A program made the position numbers and the translations under genes. The notes beneath the pieces are model-generated. The model did no database searches, had not been told where the DNA came from, and was given only the letters and a program-made list of their open reading frames with translations. From assembly GCF_010725485.1 (NCBI RefSeq), contig NZ_AP022598.1:3410001-3474000 (forward strand): 64,000 nt of DNA, given 5' to 3'. The stretch is from Mycolicibacterium parafortuitum. GTDB lineage: Bacteria; Actinomycetota; Actinomycetes; Mycobacteriales; Mycobacteriaceae. Positions 36,480 to 45,807 of the stretch are shown in pieces; the stretch's first letter is position 1, and every line of letters begins with the position of its first letter.

Positions 36480-37472
36480 CTACGGACAGATCAGGCCCCA
36501 CAGGCGTCCAGGGCTCGCCTGCAGCGCCATGTCGGTCAGCCGGGCGTCCCAGTACCGCACCGAGCCGAACTCCGAACGCCACGCCAGTGCGGCCCGGGTG
36601 AACTCGTGCAGCCGGTGCTCGCGGGTGGTGCCGATGGCTCCGTGCACCTGGTGGGCGCCGCGCACGACCACGGTGGTCGCGTGACCGGCGCACGAACGGG
36701 CCGCGGCGACAAGGAATTCCAGGTCGTCTCCGGTCCAGTCGGTCGCGGCCGCGCGCGACAGCGCGGCTTCGGTGGCCGACCGGGCCAGTGCGGCCTCGGC
36801 GGCGATGTCGGCGATCTGATGTTGCACCGCCTGGAATTTCGCAAGCGGTCGGCCGAACTGCTGTCGTGACGACGCGTGCTCGACGGACAGTGCGAGGGCA
36901 CGGTCCAGCGCGGCGCAGATCTGGACGGCACGCACCAGCGCCGAGCGGTGCCACAATTGCGTGAGCGCCGCGGTGGGCACAGCGGCCCCGGTCAACGCGC
37001 CGGTGTCGGCGTGTACCGAGTCCCTCGGCTCACCGATCATGTTGGCGCCGGGGGTGATGGTGAGCATGTCGGCCGCCACGTCGGCGACGGCGTGACCGTC
37101 GCCGTGCGGCCACACGACGACGATCCGGTCCGCACGCGACGCCCACGGCACCCCGACGGCCCGCCCGTCTCCGTCCAGGACACACACCGTCCGCACCGCG
37201 GAATCGCACGGCAGCCCCACTCTCTCGAGCAGCCAGCACGCCAGCAGGTCGTGTTCGGCCAGCGGAATCCGGACGCCGTGGCGCACGGCGGCGGACAACA
37301 GTTCGGCGGCCTCGTTCCAGCCCGCGCCGCTCCCGCCGGATTCCTCGGCGCCTGTCAACCGGACCAGTCCGAGGTCGTCGAGGCGGCGCCACAGGCCGGC
37401 GTCGGTGCCGTGTTCGGTCAACACCGCGTCCATCATCTCGGCCAGGGCGGGGTCCACACCGGGTGTCGTCAT
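36480..37472 (-). CDS. Acyl-CoA dehydrogenase family protein, short subunit
   Basis: The 330-residue protein is shorter than a standard ACAD (~380). The C-terminal four-helix region is recognisable ([56 protein letters not shown]), but the N-terminal FAD/substrate part is reduced. Its ATG overlaps the stop of a full-length ACAD gene upstream (ATGA). In mycobacteria such adjacent pairs form alpha2-beta2 enzymes with one FAD site per pair, as in ChsE1-ChsE2. That is the likely arrangement here. Confidence 0.85.
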   Translation of the reverse strand: MTTPGVDPALAEMMDAVLTEHGTDAGLWRRLDDLGLVRLTGAEESGGSGAGWNEAAELLSAAVRHGVRIPLAEHDLLACWLLERVGLPCDSAVRTVCVLDGDGRAVGVPWASRADRIVVVWPHGDGHAVADVAADMLTITPGANMIGEPRDSVHADTGALTGAAVPTAALTQLWHRSALVRAVQICAALDRALALSVEHASSRQQFGRPLAKFQAVQHQIADIAAEAALARSATEAALSRAAATDWTGDDLEFLVAAARSCAGHATTVVVRGAHQVHGAIGTTREHRLHEFTRAALAWRSEFGSVRYWDARLTDMALQASPGRLWGLICP

Positions 37473-38626
37473 CGGATTCCCAATCCGCGGGCGATGACGC
37501 CGCGCAGCACCTCGTTGGTTCCGCCGCGCAGCGTGAAGCCGGGACGCTGATCCACCGCGGCGGTGGCCATCGTCGAGAACATCGTCGAGAACTCCCCATC
37601 CACCGCGCTGTCGAGGGCGAGGTGGGCGAACTCCGCGATATCGCCTTCGGTGGTGGTGCCCAGCACCTTCACCACGGCCGCGGGCACGTCGGCGGGTTCG
37701 TGCCGTTGGAGTGCGCCGGCGACCGCGGAGGACATCTGGTGGAGTCCGGCGATCCTGGCGACCAGCCTGCCGAGGTCCTCGTTACGCGGAAAACGTTGTG
37801 CGGCCGTGTGTTCCGCGCACACGTCAAGCAGCACGAACGTCGACAGGAACCGTTCGGGGCCGCTGCGCTCGAAGCTGAGCTCTGAGGTGACCTGCTGCCA
37901 CCCCTGCCCGATCGTGCCGAACACCATCTCGTCGGGTACGAACGCGCCGTCGAGGATCACCTCGTTGAAGTGGTGGGCGCCGTTCATCGACACGATCGGG
38001 CGGATGTCCACACCCGGGCCGCGCAGGTCGACGATGAACTGGCTCAGCCCGGCGTGGCGGTGTGCGGGATCCATCGGCTCGGTGCGGGCCAGCGCGATGA
38101 ACGCATGCGCGAGGTGGGCGCCGGACGTCCAGACCTTGGTGCCGGTCAGCACCCAGCCGCCGTCGGCGCGTTCGGCCTTGGTGCGCACGCTGGCGAGGTC
38201 CGAGCCGGAATCCGGTTCGCTCATCCCGATGCCGAAGAAGCACTCGCCGCGCACGATCCTGGGCAGGAAATGTGACTTCTGGAAGTCGGTGCCGGACTTC
38301 AGAAGTGACGGCACGATCTGCCGGTCGGCGATCCAGTGCGCCGCGACGGGTGCTCCCGCCGCCAGCAGTTCCTCGGTGACGGCGAACCGTTCGCCGAAGG
38401 TGCGGCCGTGCCCGCCGTAGGCCTGCGGCACCGTCATCCCCAGCCAGCCGCGTTGGGCCAGCGCGGCGGTGAACCCCTCGTCCCATCCGCTCAGCCACGC
38501 ATCCGGGGACGGGGTGAACGCACCGGCGGCGCGTTGTTCGGCGAGGAACTCGCGGACCTGGTGACGCAGCTCCTCGTGGGTGGGCGCGTCGTCGGCCGAT
38601 GCGGGGACGAGCCGGGGTAGTGCCAT
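37469..38626 (-). CDS. Acyl-CoA dehydrogenase, long subunit
   Basis: The 385-residue protein has the ACAD signature FGIGMSEPDSGSDLASVRTKAERADGGWVLTGTKVWTSGAHLAHAF and a C-terminal TLRGGTNEVLRGVIARGLGIR. ATG 38626 begins a family-like N-terminus (MALPRLVP); the frame upstream runs through the membrane protein gene and is spurious. The start overlaps the upstream stop (TGATG). Substrate unknown; a CoA-thioester of a branched chain or steroid is typical for paired ACADs. Confidence 0.92.
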   Translation of the reverse strand: MALPRLVPASADDAPTHEELRHQVREFLAEQRAAGAFTPSPDAWLSGWDEGFTAALAQRGWLGMTVPQAYGGHGRTFGERFAVTEELLAAGAPVAAHWIADRQIVPSLLKSGTDFQKSHFLPRIVRGECFFGIGMSEPDSGSDLASVRTKAERADGGWVLTGTKVWTSGAHLAHAFIALARTEPMDPAHRHAGLSQFIVDLRGPGVDIRPIVSMNGAHHFNEVILDGAFVPDEMVFGTIGQGWQQVTSELSFERSGPERFLSTFVLLDVCAEHTAAQRFPRNEDLGRLVARIAGLHQMSSAVAGALQRHEPADVPAAVVKVLGTTTEGDIAEFAHLALDSAVDGEFSTMFSTMATAAVDQRPGFTLRGGTNEVLRGVIARGLGIR

Positions 38627-39336
38627 CAGTCTCCCGGGTGTTCGGTCGCGGACATCTCCGCGGTGGGGCTGTCGTCGGCGGGTGTGTCCGGATCGGGGCG
38701 GGGTGCATCCGGCAAGGTCAGGGCGACGCCGAGGGCCAGGAAGAATCCCGCCGTCAGCAGACCGCCGAGGTAGTGGTTCATCGGCCCGCCGGGGGAGATG
38801 AAGCTGCCGGGCGGCCCGATGATGGTGATCGTCTCGATCAGCTGCTCCACGGTGAACACCGCCGCACCGGTGCCCAGCCAGCGCGGTAGATGACCGTCGT
38901 TGGCGGACAACAGGATCGGGACAGCAACCATGATGTGGGCGAGGGTCGTCACCGGCAGCCACATCGCCGCGATGTCGTCGAGGGCCAGCTCGGTCCCTAC
39001 GGTGACCTGACCCGGCCGCAGCGCCGGCCCGGCGACGAACCACACCGACACGCACAGCTGCGCGACGGTGACCGACGCGCCGATGGTGAACAGGTGCGCG
39101 GGCGGTCCGGTCAGCCGGTCGCGGGCGAACGCGAGCACCACCACCACCGCGAGCGCGGAGAACGCCAGCAGCAGAGCCTGGATGCGGACGACGCCGGGGT
39201 CGGGGCCGGGCAGGGCCGGAAGTACCAGCACGGCTGTCGCGTAGAGCACCGCGAACGCCACACCTGCGATCAACGGGGCGCGGTGGTTCATATGGAGAGC
39301 CATGTTAACCACGGCTGTCCCCAACACCGACTTCAT
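38626..39336 (-). CDS. Multi-span membrane protein of unknown function
   Basis: The 236-residue (maximum) protein has about seven hydrophobic segments, beginning LIAGVAFAVLYATAVLVL, and an acidic Pro/Asp-rich cytosolic tail. I recognise no family. It is first in a three-gene minus-strand operon with the two ACAD subunits. The start is uncertain: ATG 39336, 39303 and 39291 are all in frame and none has a clear ribosome-binding site. Confidence 0.65.
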   Translation of the reverse strand: MKSVLGTAVVNMALHMNHRAPLIAGVAFAVLYATAVLVLPALPGPDPGVVRIQALLLAFSALAVVVVLAFARDRLTGPPAHLFTIGASVTVAQLCVSVWFVAGPALRPGQVTVGTELALDDIAAMWLPVTTLAHIMVAVPILLSANDGHLPRWLGTGAAVFTVEQLIETITIIGPPGSFISPGGPMNHYLGGLLTAGFFLALGVALTLPDAPRPDPDTPADDSPTAEMSATEHPGD

Positions 39337-39391
39337 CCCCAGGCCGCGCCGTCGATGAGGCGATCACCGCCGTGCCGTCGGGACGCGGCAA

Positions 39392-39397
39392 TACCGT
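39392..39397 (+). promoter_or_regulatory. -10 element (TACCGT), leaderless comEA
   Basis: TACCGT ends 6 nt before the ATG at 39404; there is no Shine-Dalgarno sequence. Confidence 0.6.
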
Positions 39398-39403
39398 CAC
39401 GGC

Positions 39404-40210
39404 ATGTCCACCGAACTGCCCGCCGACCGGCTGCGCCGCCGCCTGGGTGCCGGTCCCGATACCGCGGAGGACGAGGAGGACGAACCGCCGGACACCACGT
39501 TGTCGCGATGGCTTCCGGCCGACAGCGGGGGCGGTCCGCCGGCCTGGCTGGTGAAGATCCGGGCCGACCCCGGACGCGCGGGGGTGATCGCGCTCGGTGT
39601 CGTCGGCGCGGTCGCGGTGCTGGTGACCGTGCTGACGCTGATCGGCGACAGGACGCCCGCGGTGGTCTCGGCCAAGCTGCCGCCGGTGGAGACGGTCTCC
39701 TCGACCGCACCGCCCGCCGGTGGCGCCGGCGGCACCGAACCAGTGGTGGTCAGCGTGGTCGGGCTGGTGCGCACGCCGGGCCTGGTCACGTTGTCGCCCG
39801 GGGCCCGGATCGCCGACGCGCTCGACGCCGCGGGCGGGCCGCTCGACGGCGCGGACGTGCTCGGTCTGAACATGGCCAGGCGCGTCGCCGACGGCGAGCA
39901 GATCGTGGTCGGAATCGGTGCGCCGCCGGGGCAGCCGACCCAGATGGGCAGTGCGGTGGTCGGGCAAGCGGGCGGCTCCGCATCCGCTGCCCCTCCTGAA
40001 AATGGTGCGGCCCCAGGCGGATTGATCGACCTGAACAGCGCGACCGCCGAACAGCTCGACACGCTTCCCGGAGTCGGGCCGGTGACCGCCGCTGCGATCG
40101 TCGCCTGGCGAGACGCCAACGGCCGGTTCAGCAGCGTCGACCAACTCGGCGACGTCGACGGCATCGGCCCGGCGCGGTTGGACAAGCTGCGCGACCTGGT
40201 CCGGGTGTGA
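39404..40210 (+). CDS. comEA: ComEA family helix-hairpin-helix DNA-binding protein
   Basis: The 268-residue protein has an N-terminal cytosolic part, one transmembrane helix (GVIALGVVGAVAVLVTVLTLI), an SLBB domain (VVVSVVGLVRTPGLVTLSPGARIADALDAAGG) and a C-terminal helix-hairpin-helix pair (IDLNSATAEQLDTLPGVGPVTAAAIVAWR). ComEA binds incoming DNA at the cell surface in competent bacteria. It precedes comEC, as in competence operons. Confidence 0.92.
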   Translation: MSTELPADRLRRRLGAGPDTAEDEEDEPPDTTLSRWLPADSGGGPPAWLVKIRADPGRAGVIALGVVGAVAVLVTVLTLIGDRTPAVVSAKLPPVETVSSTAPPAGGAGGTEPVVVSVVGLVRTPGLVTLSPGARIADALDAAGGPLDGADVLGLNMARRVADGEQIVVGIGAPPGQPTQMGSAVVGQAGGSASAAPPENGAAPGGLIDLNSATAEQLDTLPGVGPVTAAAIVAWRDANGRFSSVDQLGDVDGIGPARLDKLRDLVRV

Positions 40211-40213
40211 GCG

Positions 40214-41674
40214 GTGGACCTGAGGCTGGTGCCCGCCGCGCTGGCCGGCTGGGCGGTGACCGCGGCGGGCATCCTGTGGCTGCGTGCCGGCGCGGTCACC
40301 GCGCTGGCTGTCGCGGTCACGGTGACCGCGGCGCTGGGCGGGTGGGCCGGGCGCCGTACCCCGGGCGGACCACACCGGATGCCGGTGGCCGCGGTGCTGG
40401 CGGTCGCGCTGATCGGTGCGGGGTTCGCGGTCGCGGTCGTGGTGCGGGTCGCCGCGGTGGACGGTCACCCCGTCGCGGGTTACGTCGGCACCGTCACCAC
40501 CGTGACGGTCACGCCGACGGAGACCCCACGCGTGCTGGAGGGTGGCCGCACCATGTTCCGCGGGTCGCTGGCGGCGTTGGACGGGGCACGCTCGTCGGGC
40601 GATGTGCTGGTGTTCGCCCCGGGCGGTGACTATGCGCGTCTGGCCGCCGGCCAGCCCGCCGCGTTCCGGGCCCGGATCGGCAGGCCCACACGACGTGATC
40701 TCACGGTGGCGGTGCTCACCGCCACCGGCGACCCCACGGTCGGGGAGGCCGCTGCGGTCCACCGGGCCGCGCACCATCTGCGCACCCGGTTCGCCGATGC
40801 CGCGCGCCTGGCGCTGCCGCCGGATCAGGCCGCGATGCTGCCGGCGTTGGTGCTGGGGGACACCAGCTCCGTTCCGGCCACCGCGACGGCCGAGTTCCGC
40901 CGGTCCGGTCTGACCCACCTGACCGCGGTCTCGGGTGCCAACGTCACGATCGTGTGCGGCGCGGTGCTGTTGTCGGCGGTGGTGATCGGGCCGAGAGCGG
41001 CGGTCGCGCTGGCCGCGGTGGCGTTGGTGGCGTTCGTCGTCGTGGTGCAGCCGTCGGCGAGCGTGCTGCGTGCCGCGTTGATGGGGGCGATCACGTTGCT
41101 GGCCGTGGTGTCGCACCGGCGCAGGCAGGCGTTGCCCGCGCTGGCGGCCACCGTCGTCGCGGTGATGGTCGCCGCGCCGAGGCTCGCGGTCGACGTCGGG
41201 TTCGCGCTGTCGGTGTCGGCGACCGCGGCGTTGATCGTGATCGCCCCGGGGTGGTCTCGCCGCCTGGTCGACCGCGGGTGGCCGCGCCCGCTCGCCGACG
41301 CGGTCAGTGTCGCGGTGGCCGCCCAACTGGTCACCGCACCGCTGGTGGCCGGGATCTCGGGGTCGATGAGCCTGGTCGCGGTCGCCGCGAACCTGGCGGT
41401 GGCTCCTGTGATCCCGCCGATCACGGTGCTCGGGACGGCCGCGGCGGCCCTGTGCGCGGTGTGGCCCGCCGGGGCGGAGGTGCTGATCCGGTTCACCGGC
41501 CCCGAGGTGTGGTGGCTGCTCGGCGTCGCGCGGTGGGCGGCACGGATGCCCGCCGCCGCGGTACCGATGCCGTCCGGGGCGACCGGTGTGCTGATCGCGG
41601 CCATGCTGATGCTCGCCGCGGCGGCGGGATGGCATTGGGTGGTGTCGGGGCGACGTGACACGATCGTGCGGTGA
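40214..41674 (+). CDS. comEC: ComEC/Rec2-type membrane channel protein, without a metallo-beta-lactamase domain
   Basis: The 486-residue polytopic protein has the Competence domain ([39 protein letters not shown]) and about ten hydrophobic segments. It ends after the membrane part, whereas B. subtilis ComEC carries a C-terminal metallo-beta-lactamase domain and is ~776 residues. M. tuberculosis Rv2414c is also short. GTG 40214 starts 3 nt after the comEA stop. The stop overlaps holA (GTGA). DNA uptake activity is unproven. Confidence 0.9.
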   Translation: MDLRLVPAALAGWAVTAAGILWLRAGAVTALAVAVTVTAALGGWAGRRTPGGPHRMPVAAVLAVALIGAGFAVAVVVRVAAVDGHPVAGYVGTVTTVTVTPTETPRVLEGGRTMFRGSLAALDGARSSGDVLVFAPGGDYARLAAGQPAAFRARIGRPTRRDLTVAVLTATGDPTVGEAAAVHRAAHHLRTRFADAARLALPPDQAAMLPALVLGDTSSVPATATAEFRRSGLTHLTAVSGANVTIVCGAVLLSAVVIGPRAAVALAAVALVAFVVVVQPSASVLRAALMGAITLLAVVSHRRRQALPALAATVVAVMVAAPRLAVDVGFALSVSATAALIVIAPGWSRRLVDRGWPRPLADAVSVAVAAQLVTAPLVAGISGSMSLVAVAANLAVAPVIPPITVLGTAAAALCAVWPAGAEVLIRFTGPEVWWLLGVARWAARMPAAAVPMPSGATGVLIAAMLMLAAAAGWHWVVSGRRDTIVR

Positions 41675-42630
41675 CACAGACCTCCGGCCTGCACCTGATC
41701 CTGGGAGACGAGGAACTTCTGGTCGAGCGCGCCGTCGCGGACGTGCTCAAGGCCGCCCGCGCGTCCGCGGGCACCGCCGACGTGCCGGTCGACCGGCTGC
41801 GTGCCGGCGAGGTCAGCGTCAGCGAGATCGCCGAACTGCTCAGTCCGTCACTGTTCGCCGACGAGCGCGTCGTGGTGCTCGAGGCGGCCGGCGAAGCCGG
41901 CAAGGATGCGGTGGCGCTGATCCAGTCCGCGGCGGCGGACCTGCCCGACGGCACCCTGATGGTGGTTGTGCATTCCGGTGGCGGCCGCGCGAAGTCGCTT
42001 GCCGATCACCTCAAGAAGCTCGGCGCCGAGGTGCACCCGTGCGCCAGGATCACCAAGGCGTCCGAACGCGCGGACTTCGTCCGCAAGGAGTTCCGCGCCC
42101 ACCGGGTGAAGGTCGACGACGAGACGGTGACCGCGGTGATCGACGCGGTGGGATCCGACCTCCGTGAGCTCGCCTCGGCGTGCTCGCAGCTGGTCGCCGA
42201 CACCGGTGGCGCCGTCGATGCGGTGGCGGTGCGGCGCTACCACTCGGGCCGCGCGGAGGTGAAGGGGTTCGACATCGCCGACAAGGCGGTGGTCGGCGAC
42301 GTGGCCGGGGCGGCGGAGGCGCTGCGCTGGGCGATGATGGCGGGCGAACCGCACGTGGTGCTTGCCGATGCGCTGGCCGAGGCGGTGCACACGATCGCCC
42401 GGGTCGGGCCGCTGTCCGGGGATCCGTACCGGCTTGCCGGGGAGCTGGGCATGCCGCCGTGGCGGGTGCAGAAGGCGCAGAAGCAGGCGCGGCGGTGGTC
42501 CCGCGAGAAGGTCGCCGAGGCGGTGCACGTGGTGGCCGCGCTCAATGCCGATGTCAAGGGTGCTGCGGCAGATGCCGACTACGCACTGGAGAAAGCAGTC
42601 CGCTCAGTCGCCGAGCTGGTCAGCGAGTAA
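41671..42630 (+). CDS. holA: DNA polymerase III delta subunit
   Basis: The 319-residue protein is the clamp-loader wrench that opens the sliding clamp. It has the HolA-family start [24 protein letters not shown] and a C-terminal helical collar domain with [27 protein letters not shown]. It is coupled to comEC by a GTGA overlap. The last codons (ELVSE-stop) are the first copy of a tandem repeat that continues past the stop. Confidence 0.93.
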   Translation: MTQTSGLHLILGDEELLVERAVADVLKAARASAGTADVPVDRLRAGEVSVSEIAELLSPSLFADERVVVLEAAGEAGKDAVALIQSAAADLPDGTLMVVVHSGGGRAKSLADHLKKLGAEVHPCARITKASERADFVRKEFRAHRVKVDDETVTAVIDAVGSDLRELASACSQLVADTGGAVDAVAVRRYHSGRAEVKGFDIADKAVVGDVAGAAEALRWAMMAGEPHVVLADALAEAVHTIARVGPLSGDPYRLAGELGMPPWRVQKAQKQARRWSREKVAEAVHVVAALNADVKGAAADADYALEKAVRSVAELVSE

Positions 42631-42683
42631 ACAGCTGGAGAGCTGGTCAGCGAGTAGACAGCTGAGAGCTGGTCAGCGACTGA
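42613..42683 (+). repeat. Triplicated 26-27-bp repeat at the holA 3' end
   Basis: GAGCTGGTCAGCGA recurs at 42613, 42640 and 42666 (periods 27 and 26). Copies one and two continue GTARACAGCTG. The first copy encodes the final HolA residues and its stop; the other two lie outside the gene and look like tandem slippage copies of it. Confidence 0.85.
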
Positions 42684-42704
42684 GCGGGGAGTGCTCGCGC
42701 CCGT

Positions 42705-42720
42705 CCCCGGCGAACCGGGG
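42705..42720. terminator. GC-rich hairpin between convergent holA and rpsT
   Basis: CCCCGG-CGAA-CCGGGG is a perfect 6-bp stem with tetraloop, 12 bp from the rpsT stop. It is placed to end both transcripts. Confidence 0.6.
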
Positions 42721-42732
42721 CCGGCCGAACGA

Positions 42733-42993
42733 TCAGAGCTTGTTGAGGGCCTTGGCCAGCGCCGACTTGCGGTTGGCGGCCTGGTTCTTGTGGATGACGC
42801 CCTTGCTGGCAGCCTTGTCCAGCTTGCGGCTGGTCGAGACCAGCAGCTCGCCGGCCTTGTCCTTGTCACCGGATTCCACAGCCTCACGGAATCCGCGGAC
42901 CGCCGTGTGAAGTGACGACTTCACCGACTTGTTGCGGAGTCTGCGGCGCTCGTTGGTGCGGTTCCGCTTCTCCTGCGACTTGATATTGGCCAC
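42733..42993 (-). CDS. rpsT: 30S ribosomal protein S20
   Basis: The 86-residue protein binds 16S rRNA. The diagnostic start is [20 protein letters not shown] and the C-terminus [22 protein letters not shown]. The start is GTG 42993 with GAAGGAA upstream; an in-frame ATG at 43047 would add residues unlike any S20. The gene is a single-gene unit opposite to holA, as in most mycobacteria. Confidence 0.97.
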   Translation of the reverse strand: MANIKSQEKRNRTNERRRLRNKSVKSSLHTAVRGFREAVESGDKDKAGELLVSTSRKLDKAASKGVIHKNQAANRKSALAKALNKL

Positions 42994-43126
42994 GCGTGTA
43001 TTCCTTCTAAATGTCGACTGGGTGATGAAGTCTTTAGGCGCCCGCACGGGGGCAGCGACTGTTCAGGGTAGCAGCGAGTGGGTAAATCCCCCAAAGCGAG
43101 CTCCGCTGGCCTGCCGAAATGGCCCG

Positions 43127-43140
43127 CATGCTGCAGCATG
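43127..43140. promoter_or_regulatory. Perfect 14-bp palindrome upstream of the ATP-grasp gene
   Basis: CATGCTGCAGCATG lies 49 bp upstream of the TTG at 43190, just upstream of GATACT (43147-43152), a -10 candidate. It could be an operator for the ATP-grasp/alpha-E/transglutaminase operon. Confidence 0.4.
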
Positions 43141-43189
43141 ACATTCGGATACTCGCGCTTCGTGCGTAAGGGAAAGAGTAGGGGACATT

Positions 43190-44815
43190 TTGGCGACCGA
43201 CACGGTACGGACCGTTCGTAGCAATGCGAAGACCGCCAAGCGGCATGACGGCGTCTTCGGGGGCTACAACAAGCTGGGCTCGTATGCGAAGGCCTTCGAC
43301 GAGATGTTCGACGCCCAGGGCAACGTCCGCGGCCCGTACAAGGGCATCCACAAAGAGCTCGCACCCGCCGACGTGTCCGACCTGGAGGCCAGGTCGGAGG
43401 CACTGAGCCGAGCGTTCACCGACCAGGGCATCACGTTCTCGCTGTCGGGTCAGGAGCGCCCGTTCCCGCTGGACCTGGTGCCTCGGGTCATCTCGGCAGC
43501 CGAGTGGACCCGGCTCGAGCGCGGGATCCGGCAGCGGGTGCAGGCGCTGGAGATGTACCTCGACGACATCTACGGCGAACAGGAGATCCTGCGCGACGGT
43601 GTCATCCCGCGCCGGCTGGTCACCTCCTGCGAGCACTTCCACCGGGAAGCCGTGGGCATCGCCCCGCCCAACGGGGTGCGCATCCATGTCGCGGGTATCG
43701 ACCTGATCCGCGACGACCAGGGCAACTTCCGGGTGCTGGAGGACAATCTGCGCTCGCCGTCGGGGGTCTCCTATGTGATGGAGAACCGCCGCACCATGGC
43801 GCGGGTGTTCCCGAACCTGTTCGCGACGCACCGCGTGCGCGCGGTCGGCGACTACTCGTCGCACCTGCTGCGGGCGCTGCGTAACGCAGCGGCCAACAAC
43901 GTCGCCGATCCCACGGTCGTCGTGCTCACTCCCGGCGTCTACAACTCCGCGTACTTCGAGCACTCGCTGCTGGCCCGCCAGATGGGCGTCGAGCTGGTCG
44001 AGGGCCGCGACCTGTTCTGCCGCGACAACACCGTCTACATGCGCACCACCGACGGTGAGCGACAGGTCGACGTGATCTACCGCCGTATCGACGACGACTA
44101 CCTGGATCCGATGCAGTTCAAGCCGGACTCGGTGCTCGGCGTCGCGGGCATCCTCAACGCCGCCCGCGCGGGCAATGTGGTGATCTCCAGCGCCGTGGGC
44201 AACGGTGTCGGCGACGACAAGCTCGTCTACACCTACGTGCCGACGATCATCGAGTACTACCTCGGGGAGAAACCGCTGCTGGCCAACGTCGACACCCTCC
44301 GCTGCTGGCTCGACGAGGAGCGGGAGGAGGTGCTCGACCGCATCGACGAGCTGGTCATCAAACCGGTGGAGGGTTCCGGCGGCTACGGCATCGTGTTCGG
44401 GCCGGATGCGTCCGAGAAGGAACTGGCCACGATCACCAAGAAGATCAACGCCGACCCGCGCGGCTGGATCGCCCAGCCGGTGATGCAGCTGTCCACGGTG
44501 CCGACCCAGATCGGTGACACGCTCGCGCCGCGCCATGTCGACCTGCGCCCGTTCGCGGTCAACGACGGCGACGAGGTGTGGGTGCTGCCGGGCGGCCTGA
44601 CCCGGGTCGCGCTGCCGGAGGGGTCCCTGGTCGTCAATTCCAGCCAGGGTGGCGGGTCGAAGGACACCTGGGTGTTGGCGTCGCGCACGTCGGTCGCCGA
44701 CCGCGAGCTCGGCGCGGCCGAGGTGGTGCGGTCGCTGCCGCAGGCGCCGACGAGCAAGTCGGGCAAGAACGGCAAGGTCGAATCCACGCTGGATCAACAG
44801 CAGCAACAGCAGTAG
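43190..44815 (+). CDS. Circularly permuted type 2 ATP-grasp protein
   Basis: The 541-residue protein belongs to the family in which the ATP-grasp fold is circularly permuted. Visible blocks include VLEDNLRSPSGVSYVMENRR, LLANVDTLRC, VIKPVEGSGGYGIVFG (ATP-binding lysine and glycine loop) and DLRPFAVNDG. It probably forms amide or peptide bonds with ATP. The start is TTG with AGGGGAC upstream. The last residues are a run of glutamines. It heads a three-gene unit conserved in mycobacteria (Rv2411c-Rv2409c). Confidence 0.9.
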   Translation: MATDTVRTVRSNAKTAKRHDGVFGGYNKLGSYAKAFDEMFDAQGNVRGPYKGIHKELAPADVSDLEARSEALSRAFTDQGITFSLSGQERPFPLDLVPRVISAAEWTRLERGIRQRVQALEMYLDDIYGEQEILRDGVIPRRLVTSCEHFHREAVGIAPPNGVRIHVAGIDLIRDDQGNFRVLEDNLRSPSGVSYVMENRRTMARVFPNLFATHRVRAVGDYSSHLLRALRNAAANNVADPTVVVLTPGVYNSAYFEHSLLARQMGVELVEGRDLFCRDNTVYMRTTDGERQVDVIYRRIDDDYLDPMQFKPDSVLGVAGILNAARAGNVVISSAVGNGVGDDKLVYTYVPTIIEYYLGEKPLLANVDTLRCWLDEEREEVLDRIDELVIKPVEGSGGYGIVFGPDASEKELATITKKINADPRGWIAQPVMQLSTVPTQIGDTLAPRHVDLRPFAVNDGDEVWVLPGGLTRVALPEGSLVVNSSQGGGSKDTWVLASRTSVADRELGAAEVVRSLPQAPTSKSGKNGKVESTLDQQQQQQ

Positions 44816-44830
44816 GGCGGTGGGGAACTG

Positions 44831-45805
44831 ATGCTGGCGAGAAACGCAGAATCGCTGTACTGGATCGGCCGCTATGTCGAGCGCGCCGACGACACCGCCC
44901 GGATCCTCGACGTCACGGTGCACCAGCTGCTGGAGGACTCCAGCGTGGATCCGGACCAGGCGTCGCGGACGCTGCTGAAGGTCCTCGGCATCGATCCGCC
45001 CGCCGGGGCGCTCGACGTATGGTCGCTGACCGATATCGTCGCGTTCAGCCGGGAGACCTACGGGGGTTGCTCGATCGTCGAGGCGATCTCGGCGGCACGC
45101 GAGAACGCCCGCGGCGCAAGGGAGGTCACCTCGACCGAGATCTGGGAGTGCCTCAACACCACCTACAACGCGCTGCCCGAGCGGGAACGCGCGGCCAAGC
45201 GGCTGGGCCCGCACGAGTTCCTGTCCTTCGTCGAGGGCAGGGCCGCGATGTTCGCCGGCCTGGCCGATTCGACGTTGTCGCGCGACGACGGTTACCGCTT
45301 CATGGTGCTGGGCCGCGCGCTGGAGCGGGTCGACATGACGGTGCGGTTGCTGTTGTCGCGGGTCGGTGACAGCGCGTCGTCCCCGGCATGGGTCACGTTG
45401 TTGCGTTCGGCGGGTGCGCACGACACCTACCTGCGCACCTACCGCGGCGCTCTCGACGCGGGCCGGGTGGTCGAATTCATGTTGCTGGACCGGCTTTTCC
45501 CGCGGTCCATCTTCTATTCGTTGCGGCTGGCCGAGCACAGCCTGGATGAACTGATGAAGCGCCCCCACGATCGGCTCGGCGCCACCGCCGAGGCCCAGCG
45601 ACTGCTGGGGCGCGCCCGCAGCGAGCTGGAATTCCTGCAGCCCGGCGTGCTGCTGGACTCGTTGGAAGAGCGGCTCGCCGGTCTGCAGAAGACGTGCTTC
45701 GACGTCGGAGAAGCATTGGCGGTGCAGTACTTCCACGCGGCGCCGTGGGTGGCGTGGACGGATGCGGGACGCAATGCGCTGGTGATCGAAGAAGGGGAGA
45801 TCTGA
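44831..45805 (+). CDS. Alpha-E domain protein
   Basis: The 324-residue all-helical protein starts MLARNAESLYWIGRYVERADDTARILD, the signature of the alpha-E superfamily. It has SSPAWVTLLRSAGAHDTYLRTY in the middle. The family almost always sits between a permuted ATP-grasp gene and a transglutaminase gene, as here. Its biochemical role is unknown; comparative genomics proposes a peptide-modification system. It is 15 nt after the ATP-grasp stop. Confidence 0.88.
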   Translation: MLARNAESLYWIGRYVERADDTARILDVTVHQLLEDSSVDPDQASRTLLKVLGIDPPAGALDVWSLTDIVAFSRETYGGCSIVEAISAARENARGAREVTSTEIWECLNTTYNALPERERAAKRLGPHEFLSFVEGRAAMFAGLADSTLSRDDGYRFMVLGRALERVDMTVRLLLSRVGDSASSPAWVTLLRSAGAHDTYLRTYRGALDAGRVVEFMLLDRLFPRSIFYSLRLAEHSLDELMKRPHDRLGATAEAQRLLGRARSELEFLQPGVLLDSLEERLAGLQKTCFDVGEALAVQYFHAAPWVAWTDAGRNALVIEEGEI

Positions 45806-45807
45806 GT

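Noticed and set aside
39305..41677. 790-codon minus-strand open frame
   Set aside because: Antisense to comEA and comEC; Arg/His/Gln-rich without domains.
43034..45736. 900-codon minus-strand open frame
   Set aside because: Antisense to the ATP-grasp and alpha-E genes, whose family motifs are clear.
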